From Sandaracinobacteroides sp039808025 (lineage in GTDB: Bacteria > Pseudomonadota > Alphaproteobacteria > Sphingomonadales > Sphingomonadaceae): DNA of 64,000 bases. The position numbers and the translations under genes are program-made. The stretch covers positions 1 to 64,000 of the forward strand of contig JBDHSK010000001.1 in the NCBI GenBank assembly GCA_039808025.1, written 5' to 3'. Shown piece by piece: positions 51,640-60,251 of the stretch (position 1 is the stretch's first letter; each line of letters starts with the position of its first letter). The notes under the pieces are model-generated. The model was given only the letters and a program-made list of their open reading frames with translations, did no database searches and was not told the origin of the DNA.

Positions 51640-51939
51640 GTGACGACCATTCCAGCGGCATCCGACCAACTCATCACCGATCTTGCCGCCACCCTGGCGC
51701 AAACCCTTGCCCTTTCTCCGGAGTCGGCCGCCGGCCTTCAGCGCAGCACCCTGCTGTTCGGCAATCTCCCCGAACTTGATTCAATGGCCGTCGCGACGGT
51801 GCTGACGGCACTGGAAGACCGCTTCGGAATCCTGATCGACGACGACGAGATCTCGGCCGAACTGTTCGAAAGCGTCGGCTCGCTGGGAGATTTCATTGCC
51901 GGCAAGATCGACGCGCACAACCGCACATCGGCGGCCTGA
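51640..51939 (+). CDS. Acyl carrier protein, exosortase-associated type
   Basis: 99-aa acyl carrier protein-like protein. The phosphopantetheine serine is in LPELDSMAVATVLTALEDRF, and the sequence IDDDEISAELFESVGSLGDFI completes the four-helix fold. The DSMAV variant of the usual DSL motif and the DDDEIS segment resemble the carrier proteins encoded in exosortase A/PEP-CTERM polysaccharide clusters. The start is GTG 51640 (no ATG fits the fold). It is alone here, divergent from dapF, without ligase or synthase genes. Confidence 0.82.
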   Translation: MTTIPAASDQLITDLAATLAQTLALSPESAAGLQRSTLLFGNLPELDSMAVATVLTALEDRFGILIDDDEISAELFESVGSLGDFIAGKIDAHNRTSAA

Positions 51940-51971
51940 CTGCCAGCCTGGCAGACTATCAGACCGGCTGG

Positions 51972-52775
51972 TCAGCCCTGCCCCTCGCCCAAAGCGGTAA
52001 AATCCGGACGGCGCCTGGCCAGAAATGCCGCCACCCCTTCCCGGGATTCGCGGCCAGCCCCGGCTGCTGCCACACTGCGTGCCTCGCGTTCCAGTTGCCC
52101 TTCAAGCGCACCCTCATAGCTTGCCAGCAGCAGACGGCGGGTTCCGCCAATGGCCTGTGTGGCGCTGGCGGCCAGCTGGGCGGCGGTCTGCGACGCTTCC
52201 AGAGCCAGTCCGTCATCGGCCACCACCCGGGTCACCAGCCCCATGGCCGCGGCTTCATCGGCGCCAACCCGGTTGTTCATGACAAGCATTTCCTGTGCCC
52301 GGCGCAGCCCTACCAGCCGCGGCAGCAGCCACGACATGCCGGCATCGGGCGTAAGCCCGACGCCACCATAAGCCGTGGTGAAATGCGCCGATTGCGCCGC
52401 CAGCACGATGTCGCCGGCAATGGCAAGGCTTAGCCCAGCACCCGCTGCCGGGCCGTTCACCACCGTCAGCAGAGGTTTGGGCATGCGCAGAAAACGGGCC
52501 ATCGCCATGTTCAGATAACCGACCAGTTCGCTCAAGTAGGCCGAGATGCGGTCGCCAGCCTCCTGAAAGCCGCTGATGTCTCCACCAGCCGAGAACAGTC
52601 GGCCCGCCCCTGTCAGCACCACGCAGCGGATGGTATCGTCGGTATCGCAGCGTATGGCTGCCTCCATCAGGGCGCGGGCCAGGCCCATGCTGATGCTGTT
52701 GCCCGCATCCGGACGGTTGAGCGTAAGGGTGGCGATGCCATTGTCCACCTCGATCAACAGCGGTTCCGTCATCAC
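51972..52775 (-). CDS. Enoyl-CoA hydratase/isomerase family protein
   Basis: 267-aa crotonase. The CoA/oxyanion segments RLFSAGGDISGFQ and VNGPAAGAGLSLAIAGDIVL are clear; TTAYGGVGLTPDAGMSWLLP follows the usual second oxyanion region. The first of the two catalytic glutamates of classic hydratases is not obvious (TPDAG replaces the NPE/LxGxGGT context), so an isomerase or PaaG-like role is possible. It overlaps the SDR gene by 4 bp and is the last gene of the beta-oxidation cluster. Confidence 0.88.
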   Translation of the reverse strand: MMTEPLLIEVDNGIATLTLNRPDAGNSISMGLARALMEAAIRCDTDDTIRCVVLTGAGRLFSAGGDISGFQEAGDRISAYLSELVGYLNMAMARFLRMPKPLLTVVNGPAAGAGLSLAIAGDIVLAAQSAHFTTAYGGVGLTPDAGMSWLLPRLVGLRRAQEMLVMNNRVGADEAAAMGLVTRVVADDGLALEASQTAAQLAASATQAIGGTRRLLLASYEGALEGQLEREARSVAAAGAGRESREGVAAFLARRRPDFTALGEGQG

Positions 52776-53533
52776 TTCGCTCCCATTCGCACGGCGCCGT
52801 CCAGCCGGATCACCGTGCCGTTCAGCATCGGGTTCTCGACGATCGCCTGCACCAGTTGCGCATATTCTTCAGGGTACCCATAGCGATGCGGGAACGGTAC
52901 CTGCGCCGCCAGCGATTGCTGCACCTCGGCCGGCATGCCCGCCATCATCGGCGTCATAAAAATTCCGGGGGCAATCGTCATTACCCGGATGGCATGCCGC
53001 GCCAGTTCGCGGGCCAGCGGCAGGCCCATGCCCACCACTCCGGCCTTCGAGGCCGCGTAGGCCGCCTGCCCGGTCTGGCCATCGAACGCGGCAATCGACG
53101 CAGTATTGATGATGACTCCGCGTTCCTCGCCCGCCGGGTCTGCCTGCACGAGGCCGGCTGCAAACTGCGAGGCAAGATTGAAGGTGCCAACCAGATTGAT
53201 GGCCACCACCCGCGCGAAATCCGCAAGCGGTGCTGCCCGGCCATCGCGGCCAACGGCCTTGAAGGCGGGGGCAATGCCGGCGCAATTCACCAGAATGCGT
53301 GCCGTGCCATGGTGGCGGGCCGCTTCGGTCACCGCCGCTTCGGTGGCAGCTGCATCCGTGACATCGAGGGCAATGAAGCGCCCGCCGATCGCCGCGGCAT
53401 GGGCAGCCCCGGCGTCGGCATTCACATCGAGGATGGTAACCCTGGCTCCGGCAGCGGCCAGGCGCGTAGCCGCGGCCCCGCCCAGCCCCGAAGCGCCCCC
53501 CGTTACCAACGCCGCGCTGCCCGCGATGTCCAT
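52772..53533 (-). CDS. SDR oxidoreductase, 3-hydroxyacyl-CoA dehydrogenase type 2 (HSD10-like)
   Basis: 253-aa short-chain dehydrogenase. NAD(H) binding is ALVTGGASGLGGAAATRLAA and LDVNADA; the catalytic triad is Ser in INTASIAAFDGQTGQ, Tyr and Lys in AAYAASKAGVVG. MTIAPGIFMTPMM and the C-terminal VENPMLNGTVIRLDGAVRM match the HSD17B10-type enzymes that oxidise 3-hydroxyacyl-CoA in branched-chain and short-chain fatty acid breakdown. Start ATG 53533 has GAGGGGG upstream; the longer frame enters the thiolase gene. Confidence 0.92.
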   Translation of the reverse strand: MDIAGSAALVTGGASGLGGAAATRLAAAGARVTILDVNADAGAAHAAAIGGRFIALDVTDAAATEAAVTEAARHHGTARILVNCAGIAPAFKAVGRDGRAAPLADFARVVAINLVGTFNLASQFAAGLVQADPAGEERGVIINTASIAAFDGQTGQAAYAASKAGVVGMGLPLARELARHAIRVMTIAPGIFMTPMMAGMPAEVQQSLAAQVPFPHRYGYPEEYAQLVQAIVENPMLNGTVIRLDGAVRMGAK

Positions 53534-53546
53534 CGGCGTTTCCCCC

Positions 53547-54728
53547 TCAGACCAGTTCGACCGCCATCGCCGTGGCTTCGCCACCGCCGATGCACAGGCT
53601 TGCCACACCCCGTTTCAGGCCGCGCGCCTTCAATGCCGACAGCAGGGTAACGACGATCCGCGCGCCGCTGGCGCCGATCGGGTGGCCAAGCGCCGTCGCC
53701 CCACCATTGACGTTGAGTTTTTCGGCCGGAATGTCGAGCTCACGCGCTGCGATCATCGCCACCACGGCGAACGCCTCGTTCACCTCGAACAGGTCGACGT
53801 CAGCGGCGCTCCACCCGGCCTTGTCCAGCACCTTGCGCATGGCCGGCACCGGCGCCGTGGTGAACAGGCCGGGCTGATGGGCATGGGCGGCTGTCGCCAC
53901 CACCCGGGCCACCACCGGCAGGCCCTGTTTTTCGGCAACGCTCTGCCGGGTCAGCACCAGTGCCGCCGCCCCATCGGAAATCGATGATGCATTGGCCGCC
54001 GTGATGGTGCCGTCTTTCACGAAGGCGGGCTTCAGGCCGGGAATCTTGTCGGGGCGGGCCTTGCCCGGCTGCTCGTCGGTATCGACACTGGTGGCGCCAC
54101 CACGCCCCGGAACCGAAACCGGAACGATTTCGGCGGTGAAGGCCCCCGAAGCGATGGCGGCGTTCGCCCGCTCAAGAGAGCGCAGGGCATAGGCATCCTG
54201 TTCGGCGCGGCTGAACTGATAGAGGCGCACGGCATCTTCGGCGAAGACACCCATCGGCTTTCCGCGTTCATAGGCATCTTCGAGGCCGTCGAACATCAGG
54301 GTATCGATGATGGTGTCATGGCCGATTCGCGCACCGCTGCGATGCTTGGGGAGGGCATAGGGGGCATTGGTCATGCTCTCCATCCCGCCGGCGACGATCA
54401 CGTCGGCCGTTCCCGCCAGCAGCGCCTCTGTGGCCATGATGGCCGCCTGCATGCCCGAACCGCACATCTTGTTGACGGTGGTGGCCTCGGCGCTTTGCGG
54501 CAGCCCCGCCCCCAGCGCCGCCTGACGGGCGGGCGCCTGCCCAAGCCCGGTAGGCAGAACGCAGCCCATGTAGATGCGCTCGATCACGGCCGGATCCACC
54601 CCGGCGCGGTCAACCGCTGCCTTTACGGCCTCGGCCCCCAGTTGCGTCGCCGTCAGCCCGGCAAGCGCACCCTGGAACCCACCCATGGGGGTGCGGGCAT
54701 AACCGGCAATGACAACAGGATCCGACAT
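53547..54728 (-). CDS. Acetyl-CoA C-acyltransferase (thiolase)
   Basis: 393-aa thiolase II-type enzyme, catalysing the last step of beta-oxidation or the condensation reverse. The nucleophile Cys is in TVNKMCGSGMQAA, His in EVNEAFAVVAM and GATALGHPIGASGARI, and the second cysteine in ASLCIGGGEATAM. Length is normal. It lies between the acyl-CoA dehydrogenase (24 bp gap) and the SDR gene (13 bp gap), so it belongs to the same operon. Confidence 0.96.
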   Translation of the reverse strand: MSDPVVIAGYARTPMGGFQGALAGLTATQLGAEAVKAAVDRAGVDPAVIERIYMGCVLPTGLGQAPARQAALGAGLPQSAEATTVNKMCGSGMQAAIMATEALLAGTADVIVAGGMESMTNAPYALPKHRSGARIGHDTIIDTLMFDGLEDAYERGKPMGVFAEDAVRLYQFSRAEQDAYALRSLERANAAIASGAFTAEIVPVSVPGRGGATSVDTDEQPGKARPDKIPGLKPAFVKDGTITAANASSISDGAAALVLTRQSVAEKQGLPVVARVVATAAHAHQPGLFTTAPVPAMRKVLDKAGWSAADVDLFEVNEAFAVVAMIAARELDIPAEKLNVNGGATALGHPIGASGARIVVTLLSALKARGLKRGVASLCIGGGEATAMAVELV

Positions 54729-54752
54729 CTGAACTTTCCTTTCCGAAAATTG

Positions 54753-55886
54753 TTACCCAGCCAGCGCCCGGGCAATCACCAGCCGCTGGATATCCGACGT
54801 GCCTTCGTAGATCTGGCAGACCCGCACGTCACGATAGATTTTGGCAATTCCAAACTCTTCCAGATAGCCATAGCCGCCCAGCGTCTGCAGGGCTGCCGAC
54901 ACCACGGCTTCGGCCGTCTCCGACGCCACCAGCTTGGCCATCGATGCCTCTTTCAGGCAGGGGCGGCCGCTATCTTTCAGGGCGGCGGCATGCAGAACCA
55001 GCTGACGGGCGGCTTCCAGCCGGGCGGCCTGATCAGCAAGGCGAAAGCCTACCGCCTGGTGCTGGATGATTGCCTGGCCAAAGCTCTGCCGATCCTGTGC
55101 ATAGCCAATGGCAGTGGCAAGCGCTGCCGAGGCCATGCCGATGCACTGGGCGGCAATGCCGATGCGTCCGGCCTCGAGATTGGAGAGGGCGATTCCATAG
55201 CCACCACCTTCGGCTCCCAGCCGCAGCCCCTCCTCGATGAACAGCTCGTCAAAGCGGATGGCACAGGTGTCTGAGGCACCCTGCCCCAGTTTGTGCTCAA
55301 CCTTGTCGACCACATAGCCCGGGCGATCGGTGGGAACGATGAAGGCGGATATGCCGCGCTTGCCGGCCTGCGGGTCGGTGACGGCAAAGACGATGGCGAT
55401 CCCGGCGATCTTCCCTGACGATATGAACTGCTTGGCGCCACGCAGCACATAGCCGCCGGCCACTGGCTCGGCACGGGTGCGGATGGCGGCGGCATCGGAA
55501 CCGGCATCGGCTTCGGTAAGGGCAAAGGCGCCGATCATCCGCCCGGCCATCAGATCAGGCAGAAAGCGCGCCTGCTGGTCGGGCGAACCATCTTTCAGAA
55601 GCAACGAGATGATCAGGCTGTTCTGGATGCTGAGGATGGTGGACAAGGCCCCGTCAGCCTCGGCAATCTCCATCAGCGACAAGGCATAGGAAACCGTATC
55701 CGCCCCGGCCCCGCCTGCGGCTTCCGGAGCCGTCATCCCCATCAGCCCCAGGCCCGCCAGTTCCTCGAACAGGGCGGGAGGATAGCCGCCGGCCGCCTCG
55801 AACGCCGCAGAGTGCGGCTTCAGCCGCTCCTGCGCAAAGGCTCGCACGGCATCACGAATGGCAGTCTGGGTCTCGGTCAGGATCAT
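54753..55886 (-). CDS. Acyl-CoA dehydrogenase
   Basis: 377-aa FAD-dependent dehydrogenase that makes enoyl-CoA from acyl-CoA. Signature 1 is AFALTEADAGSDAAAIRT, the second is QTLGGYGYLEEFGIAKIYRD, and the catalytic glutamate lies in QIYEGTSDIQRLVIAR. This group (isovaleryl/short-branched/short-chain type) places the base in the YEGT motif. It is 47 bp downstream of a secreted amidohydrolase and directly upstream of the thiolase on the same strand. Confidence 0.96.
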   Translation of the reverse strand: MILTETQTAIRDAVRAFAQERLKPHSAAFEAAGGYPPALFEELAGLGLMGMTAPEAAGGAGADTVSYALSLMEIAEADGALSTILSIQNSLIISLLLKDGSPDQQARFLPDLMAGRMIGAFALTEADAGSDAAAIRTRAEPVAGGYVLRGAKQFISSGKIAGIAIVFAVTDPQAGKRGISAFIVPTDRPGYVVDKVEHKLGQGASDTCAIRFDELFIEEGLRLGAEGGGYGIALSNLEAGRIGIAAQCIGMASAALATAIGYAQDRQSFGQAIIQHQAVGFRLADQAARLEAARQLVLHAAALKDSGRPCLKEASMAKLVASETAEAVVSAALQTLGGYGYLEEFGIAKIYRDVRVCQIYEGTSDIQRLVIARALAG

Positions 55887-55933
55887 CGGGTGCGCCTGTC
55901 TCTCAGCTGCCTTGCACCTCGCACTGTGTCACC

Positions 55934-57424
55934 TCAGTCGTCAAGCGCTGCCCCCTGGCGGGCTTGAAAGTCAGCATTCCAGCGGGCCACCTGGGCGCGG
56001 GTCTGCGCAAGCATGGTGTCAAGCCGGGCGCGATCGAACGGCTGGCCGCGCAGCATCACCATGCTGATTGACCGGGTGGCAGCGATATCGGCAAGCGGGT
56101 TGGCATCAAGCAGAACCAGATCGGCCATGCGCCCGCTGGCCACCGCGCCATACTGATCGGAAAGGCCGAACCAGGCCGGGCCAGCCAGCACCGCGCTTTG
56201 CAGCGCCTGAACCGGCGTCAGCCCGCTTTGCACATAAAGGGCCAGTTCCTTGTGCAGCGAAAAACCCGGGTAATCGAACGAGTTGAGGAAGCCGGCATCG
56301 GTACCTGCCAGTATGGAGACTCCGGCATCGCGCAGCATTGGCAACAGCGCCGACAGAGCCTTCACATGGGCCTTGCGGGCGGCGGTCTCCGCCGCTGAGG
56401 CCTTGCGGGCGCGTTCGATCCGCCAGTTGTAGGTGGCGCGGATCCCGGGGCCGATATAGGCCAGTTCCGGGTCGTTCGCATGGTCGTCACTGGCCAGGCC
56501 GGCAATGGTGGTGCTGACGAACAGGGTGGGGGTAACGGCTACCCCGCGCGCCGCCAGATCACGGTAGGCGCGCGCCGCAATCTGCGGGTTGAACCCGGAA
56601 TCGAGCCGCGCGGCAGCCTCGGCGCGAGTGATGCGGCCGGCCGCGAAATCCGCTGCGATCTGCGCCTCATCGGCAACGCCAAGGTTCCAGGCATAGTCCA
56701 GATGCTCGATCGAACTGAGCCCGGCATCGACTGCCTGCGCCACCGTCAGGGCCTGAGGGATATGCCCCGAGACCCGCAAGCCAGCGGCGCGCGCCCGCTC
56801 GACGGCATAGAGAAATAATTCGGGCTTCAGAGTGCTGTCGGTGATCTTCACGAAATCGACCTTGAGGGCTTGCAGCCGCGCAATCGCCTTGTCGACATCG
56901 GGGCGCGAACCAACCTCGATCGTGCCTTTCCACACCGGATCGAGCCCCTCGATCTTGGGGCCCGACGAAAACAGCCGCGGCCCTTTCAGGCGCCCGTCAG
57001 CAATCTCGCCGCGCCATTGCAGTACCTGTTCGCCCAGATCCCCTGAAGCGTCGCGCACCGTGGTGATGCCGTTGGCAATATACAGCGGCAGCAGCGCCTG
57101 ATTCTCGGCGATCAGTTCGGGGCCACCACCGAAATGCACATGCATGTCCCAGAGGCCGGGCATCAGAAAACGGTTGCCGGCATCGATGGTGCGCCGGGCC
57201 TTCCATCGCGCCGCCACAGCGGCATCGTCTCCCGCATCGACGATCCGGTCACCAAGGGTGGCCACCGCCTGCCCTTCGCGCACCTGTCCGGCCGCCACAT
57301 CGACGATGGTGGCATGGCGGATCAGCACATCGGCCCGACCGGCAGCGGGCTGGCCAGCGGCCGTGGCCGGAACCGCCACCCACAGCACACAAAGGCCAAG
57401 TAGCGCCTGCAATACCCGCTTCAT
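55934..57424 (-). CDS. Secreted amidohydrolase family protein
   Basis: 496-aa exported metal-dependent hydrolase. Signal peptide MKRVLQALLGLCVLWVAVPATAA, start ATG 57424 with GAGGGAG upstream; the frame continues upstream into the crotonase gene. Metal sites: WDMHVHFGGG (HxH), VDFVKITDS with the probable carbamylated lysine, RVSGHIPQAL and SSIEHLDYAW, and ILAGTDAGFLN. The C-terminal GAVASGRMADLVLLDANPLA is typical of the prolidase/imidazolonepropionase-like group. It is embedded among beta-oxidation genes; the amide or peptide substrate is unknown. Confidence 0.92.
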   Translation of the reverse strand: MKRVLQALLGLCVLWVAVPATAAGQPAAGRADVLIRHATIVDVAAGQVREGQAVATLGDRIVDAGDDAAVAARWKARRTIDAGNRFLMPGLWDMHVHFGGGPELIAENQALLPLYIANGITTVRDASGDLGEQVLQWRGEIADGRLKGPRLFSSGPKIEGLDPVWKGTIEVGSRPDVDKAIARLQALKVDFVKITDSTLKPELFLYAVERARAAGLRVSGHIPQALTVAQAVDAGLSSIEHLDYAWNLGVADEAQIAADFAAGRITRAEAAARLDSGFNPQIAARAYRDLAARGVAVTPTLFVSTTIAGLASDDHANDPELAYIGPGIRATYNWRIERARKASAAETAARKAHVKALSALLPMLRDAGVSILAGTDAGFLNSFDYPGFSLHKELALYVQSGLTPVQALQSAVLAGPAWFGLSDQYGAVASGRMADLVLLDANPLADIAATRSISMVMLRGQPFDRARLDTMLAQTRAQVARWNADFQARQGAALDD

Positions 57425-57458
57425 CGGCTCCCTCTCCTGCTGCGCCGCAAAGGCTCGG

Positions 57459-58229
57459 TTATCGGCCCTGCCAGCGCGGCTTGCGCTTTTCGCTGAAGGC
57501 CAGCGGCCCCTCCTGCGCGTCGGCGCTGGTATAGGTTTTCTCATGGGCGGCCCGCGCTGCCTGCAACGCCGCTGCCCGGCCCATTTCGGTTGCCAGCATC
57601 ACCGTTTCACGGCCCGCCTGCACCGAAAGCGGCGCGCCTTCCAGCACTTCGCGGGCCAGTTCCAGAGCCGACGCCAGCAGCTGGCCCGGCTCTGCCAGCC
57701 GGTTCACCAGCCCGATTTCGTAGGCGCGTTGCGCACTGATCGGCTTGCCGGTCAGGATGATCTCCATCATGATCCGCTGCGGAATCATGTGGATGAGCGG
57801 CGCCGCCCACGGCGATCCGCGCCCCACCTTCACTTCGGTAATGGCAAAGCGGGCGCTGGTGCTGGCAACGCACAGATCGCAGGCCTGGGCAATCATCCAG
57901 CCGCCGGCAAATGCCACGCCATTCACGGCGGCTATCGTCGGCTTCGACAGGTGGATGTTCTCTCCAGGCACCGGGAACATATCAAGCGGCGGAATCTGCA
58001 ACCGCTTCTCGACCATTTCCTTCAGGTCGCCGCCGGCGCAAAAGGCCTTGTCACCGCTGCCCGTCAATATGGCGATCTTCAGCGCCGGGTCGCGTTCGAA
58101 CCGATCCCACGCTGCAAACAATCCGGCCCGCACCTCGGCCGACAGGGCGTTACGGCTATCGGGACGGTTGATGGTGAGGATGGCGATTCCGTCATCCGTG
58201 GTGGTAAAGGTTACAGCGTCGTCTGCCAT
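57459..58229 (-). CDS. Enoyl-CoA hydratase/isomerase family protein
   Basis: 256-aa crotonase paralogue in the same operon. TINRPDSRNALSAEVRAGL, KAFCAGGDLKEM (first oxyanion site) and NGVAFAGGWMIAQACDLCV (second) are clear, and FAITEVKVGRGSPWAAPLI follows. The catalytic glutamates are again not in the classic places, with GR in the normal GGT context. It could hydrate unsaturated CoA esters or act as an isomerase. It sits between two secreted amidohydrolase genes, 34 and 26 bp away. Confidence 0.92.
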   Translation of the reverse strand: MADDAVTFTTTDDGIAILTINRPDSRNALSAEVRAGLFAAWDRFERDPALKIAILTGSGDKAFCAGGDLKEMVEKRLQIPPLDMFPVPGENIHLSKPTIAAVNGVAFAGGWMIAQACDLCVASTSARFAITEVKVGRGSPWAAPLIHMIPQRIMMEIILTGKPISAQRAYEIGLVNRLAEPGQLLASALELAREVLEGAPLSVQAGRETVMLATEMGRAAALQAARAAHEKTYTSADAQEGPLAFSEKRKPRWQGR

Positions 58230-58255
58230 CGGCCCTCTCCCTCAGGTCAGTCTGC

Positions 58256-59584
58256 TCAGCGCCAGCTGTCCAGCCGGCCGTGCACCACATCGCCTTCGCG
58301 CACCACCTCGCCGCCCTTCATCACGAAGCTCACGGCCTTCAGGGTCCGCACATCGGCCAGAGGGTCGCCATCGACGGCGATGATGTCGGCCTGCATGCCG
58401 GGCCGCAGCGCCCCGATATCCTTCACCCCCAGCAGGTCGGCGGCATTGGTGGTGGCTGCCACGATGGCGGTGGCGGGCGTCATCCCGTGCTGCACCATCA
58501 GCTCGAACTCGTCGGCATTGCGCCCGTGCTTTGAAACTCCGGCGTCAGTGCCAAAGGCAATGCGCACCCCGGCAGGAACGGCCTTTTCCAGAGCCTTTCC
58601 CGTAATTTCCAGCCGCCACTTCACTTTTTCCAGAACGGCGGGCGGATAGGCGTTCGGGTCTTTAGCCAATCGCTCCTTGTAACCGTTGATGGTGGAGAGC
58701 GTCGGCACATAATAGGCGTTGGTCTTGCGGAACAGGGCGAAGGTTTCAGCGTCGGGCATGGTGCCATGCTCGATCGAATCGGCCCCGGCCGCCAGCGCCA
58801 CGTTGATGCCGCCAGTGCCATGGGCGTGCACTGCCACCTTCTTGCCATGCAGGTGGGCGGTTTCAACGACGGCCTTCGCCTCGTCGAGGAACATCTGCTG
58901 GCCTAGCCCGGCGCCGATGCGGCTGTTGACTCCACCTGTGGTGGCGATCTTGATCACGTCGACTCCGCGGCGCACCTGTGTGCGCACCGCCTTGCGGCAG
59001 GCATCGACACCATCACAGAGATTGTCCTGATGAACGGCGTGGGCGAAATCATCGGCAAGGCTCAGGGTGCCATCCATATGGCCCGACGTCACCGACATCG
59101 ATTGCCCGGCGTCAATTATGCGCGGCCCCTGCGTCCACCCGGCGTCGATGGCGTCGCGCAGCGCCAGAGTCGCACCGGTGGTGTCTCCGAGGTTGCGCAC
59201 CGTGGTGAAACCGGCCAGCAGGGTTTTCATCCCGTTCCAGCGCGCCCGCATCGCCTCGGTTCCTGCCGATGATGTCACCCCTTCCAGCATCGCCAGTTCG
59301 CCACCCGCATCCGATGTGAGGTGCACGTGCGAATCGATCAGGCCGGGCAGAACGAACCGCGTGCCAAGGTCGATCACCCGGGCACCCGCCGGTGCCTGCC
59401 TGCCATCGAGAAGTTGCACCACCTTGCCATCGTTGATGATGATGGTGGTGACGCCACGCGGCGCCTTACCCGGTTCCGCCAGCACCCGGTCGGCTTGCAG
59501 CGCGATGGTTTCAGCAGCCACCGGCGAAGCAGCAACGGCAAGAACGGCAAGTATTGCAGGCAGACGTATGGCAGGCAGATGCAT
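58256..59584 (-). CDS. Secreted amidohydrolase (Xaa-Pro dipeptidase/imidazolonepropionase-like)
   Basis: 442-aa exported metal-dependent hydrolase. The signal peptide is LPAILAVLAVAASPVAA. The barrel carries LPGLIDSHVHLTSD (HxH metal site), DVIKIATTGGVN with the carbamylated lysine position, KKVAVHAHGTGGIN, DSIEHGTMPDAE and FGTDAGVSKHG. IGALRPGMQADIIAVDGDPL ends the family homology. This subgroup includes prolidase-like dipeptidases of the amidohydrolase superfamily (Sgx9260-type), so cleavage of acylated amino acids or proline dipeptides is plausible. It is the most upstream gene of the operon-like series. Confidence 0.93.
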   Translation of the reverse strand: MHLPAIRLPAILAVLAVAASPVAAETIALQADRVLAEPGKAPRGVTTIIINDGKVVQLLDGRQAPAGARVIDLGTRFVLPGLIDSHVHLTSDAGGELAMLEGVTSSAGTEAMRARWNGMKTLLAGFTTVRNLGDTTGATLALRDAIDAGWTQGPRIIDAGQSMSVTSGHMDGTLSLADDFAHAVHQDNLCDGVDACRKAVRTQVRRGVDVIKIATTGGVNSRIGAGLGQQMFLDEAKAVVETAHLHGKKVAVHAHGTGGINVALAAGADSIEHGTMPDAETFALFRKTNAYYVPTLSTINGYKERLAKDPNAYPPAVLEKVKWRLEITGKALEKAVPAGVRIAFGTDAGVSKHGRNADEFELMVQHGMTPATAIVAATTNAADLLGVKDIGALRPGMQADIIAVDGDPLADVRTLKAVSFVMKGGEVVREGDVVHGRLDSWR

Positions 59585-59670
59585 GGCAGGGACCCCTCTG
59601 GCTTATGGTTATGCTGCCCTGTTAACGCCCTTTGCCATCAACGCAAGGGAGGGGTTCGCGCGCCCCGCGA

Positions 59671-60072
59671 TCAGCCGATGGCCGACTGCCGCAGCATCTG
59701 CCAGTTGCGCCAGTGTGCGGCCGCCACCACCAGCCCGCCGGCAACAGTAAGGAATTGCTCGGCCACGCCATGACGGTGGGCCATGGCGCCGGCCACCATC
59801 AGGGCGAACCCCAACACCGCCATGGCGACAGGGCGAAAATCCCGGTGGCCTTGCAGGCCGCGCCACAGCGCCCAGCCCGAAGCCGGGGCCGCAACCACGA
59901 TCAGCAGCCAGTGCAGCCAGGCGGGGCCATGCATCAGGCTGGCCACCGGCAGCAGAACCGGCACGACCCCCAGCGCCAGCGGAAGCACCAGGCAATGCCA
60001 CAGGCACAGGCTCGAGAGCAGTGCAGCGATCCCGTCGTAACGGCCGTCGGAGCTATCGGAGGTGGGCGTCAT
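59671..60072 (-). CDS. MerC domain membrane protein
   Basis: 133-aa integral membrane protein of the MerC family, with four helices. The motif ALLSSLCLWHCLVLPLALG has the cysteines and histidine typical of MerC-domain proteins, which are linked to mercury uptake in mer operons but are widespread outside them. No mer genes are nearby. I chose the ATG at 60072; a GTG at 60099 is in frame but lies in an AT-rich (TATATTAT) stretch that looks like a promoter. Confidence 0.85.
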   Translation of the reverse strand: MTPTSDSSDGRYDGIAALLSSLCLWHCLVLPLALGVVPVLLPVASLMHGPAWLHWLLIVVAAPASGWALWRGLQGHRDFRPVAMAVLGFALMVAGAMAHRHGVAEQFLTVAGGLVVAAAHWRNWQMLRQSAIG

Positions 60073-60251
60073 CGGCCGATGAGATAATATAACATGCACA
60101 GGCGGTCAAGCATCATCCCCCTTGCGCTGAGGTCATCCCCGGTTCATGCGACAAGATGTCTGCTATGGTGCAGACAAGTGCTGAAGGCCGGGGCAGCTTT
60201 GGTGGCCGCACCAGCCCCAAGCCGCCACTGACGACACACGGAGACGAAACC

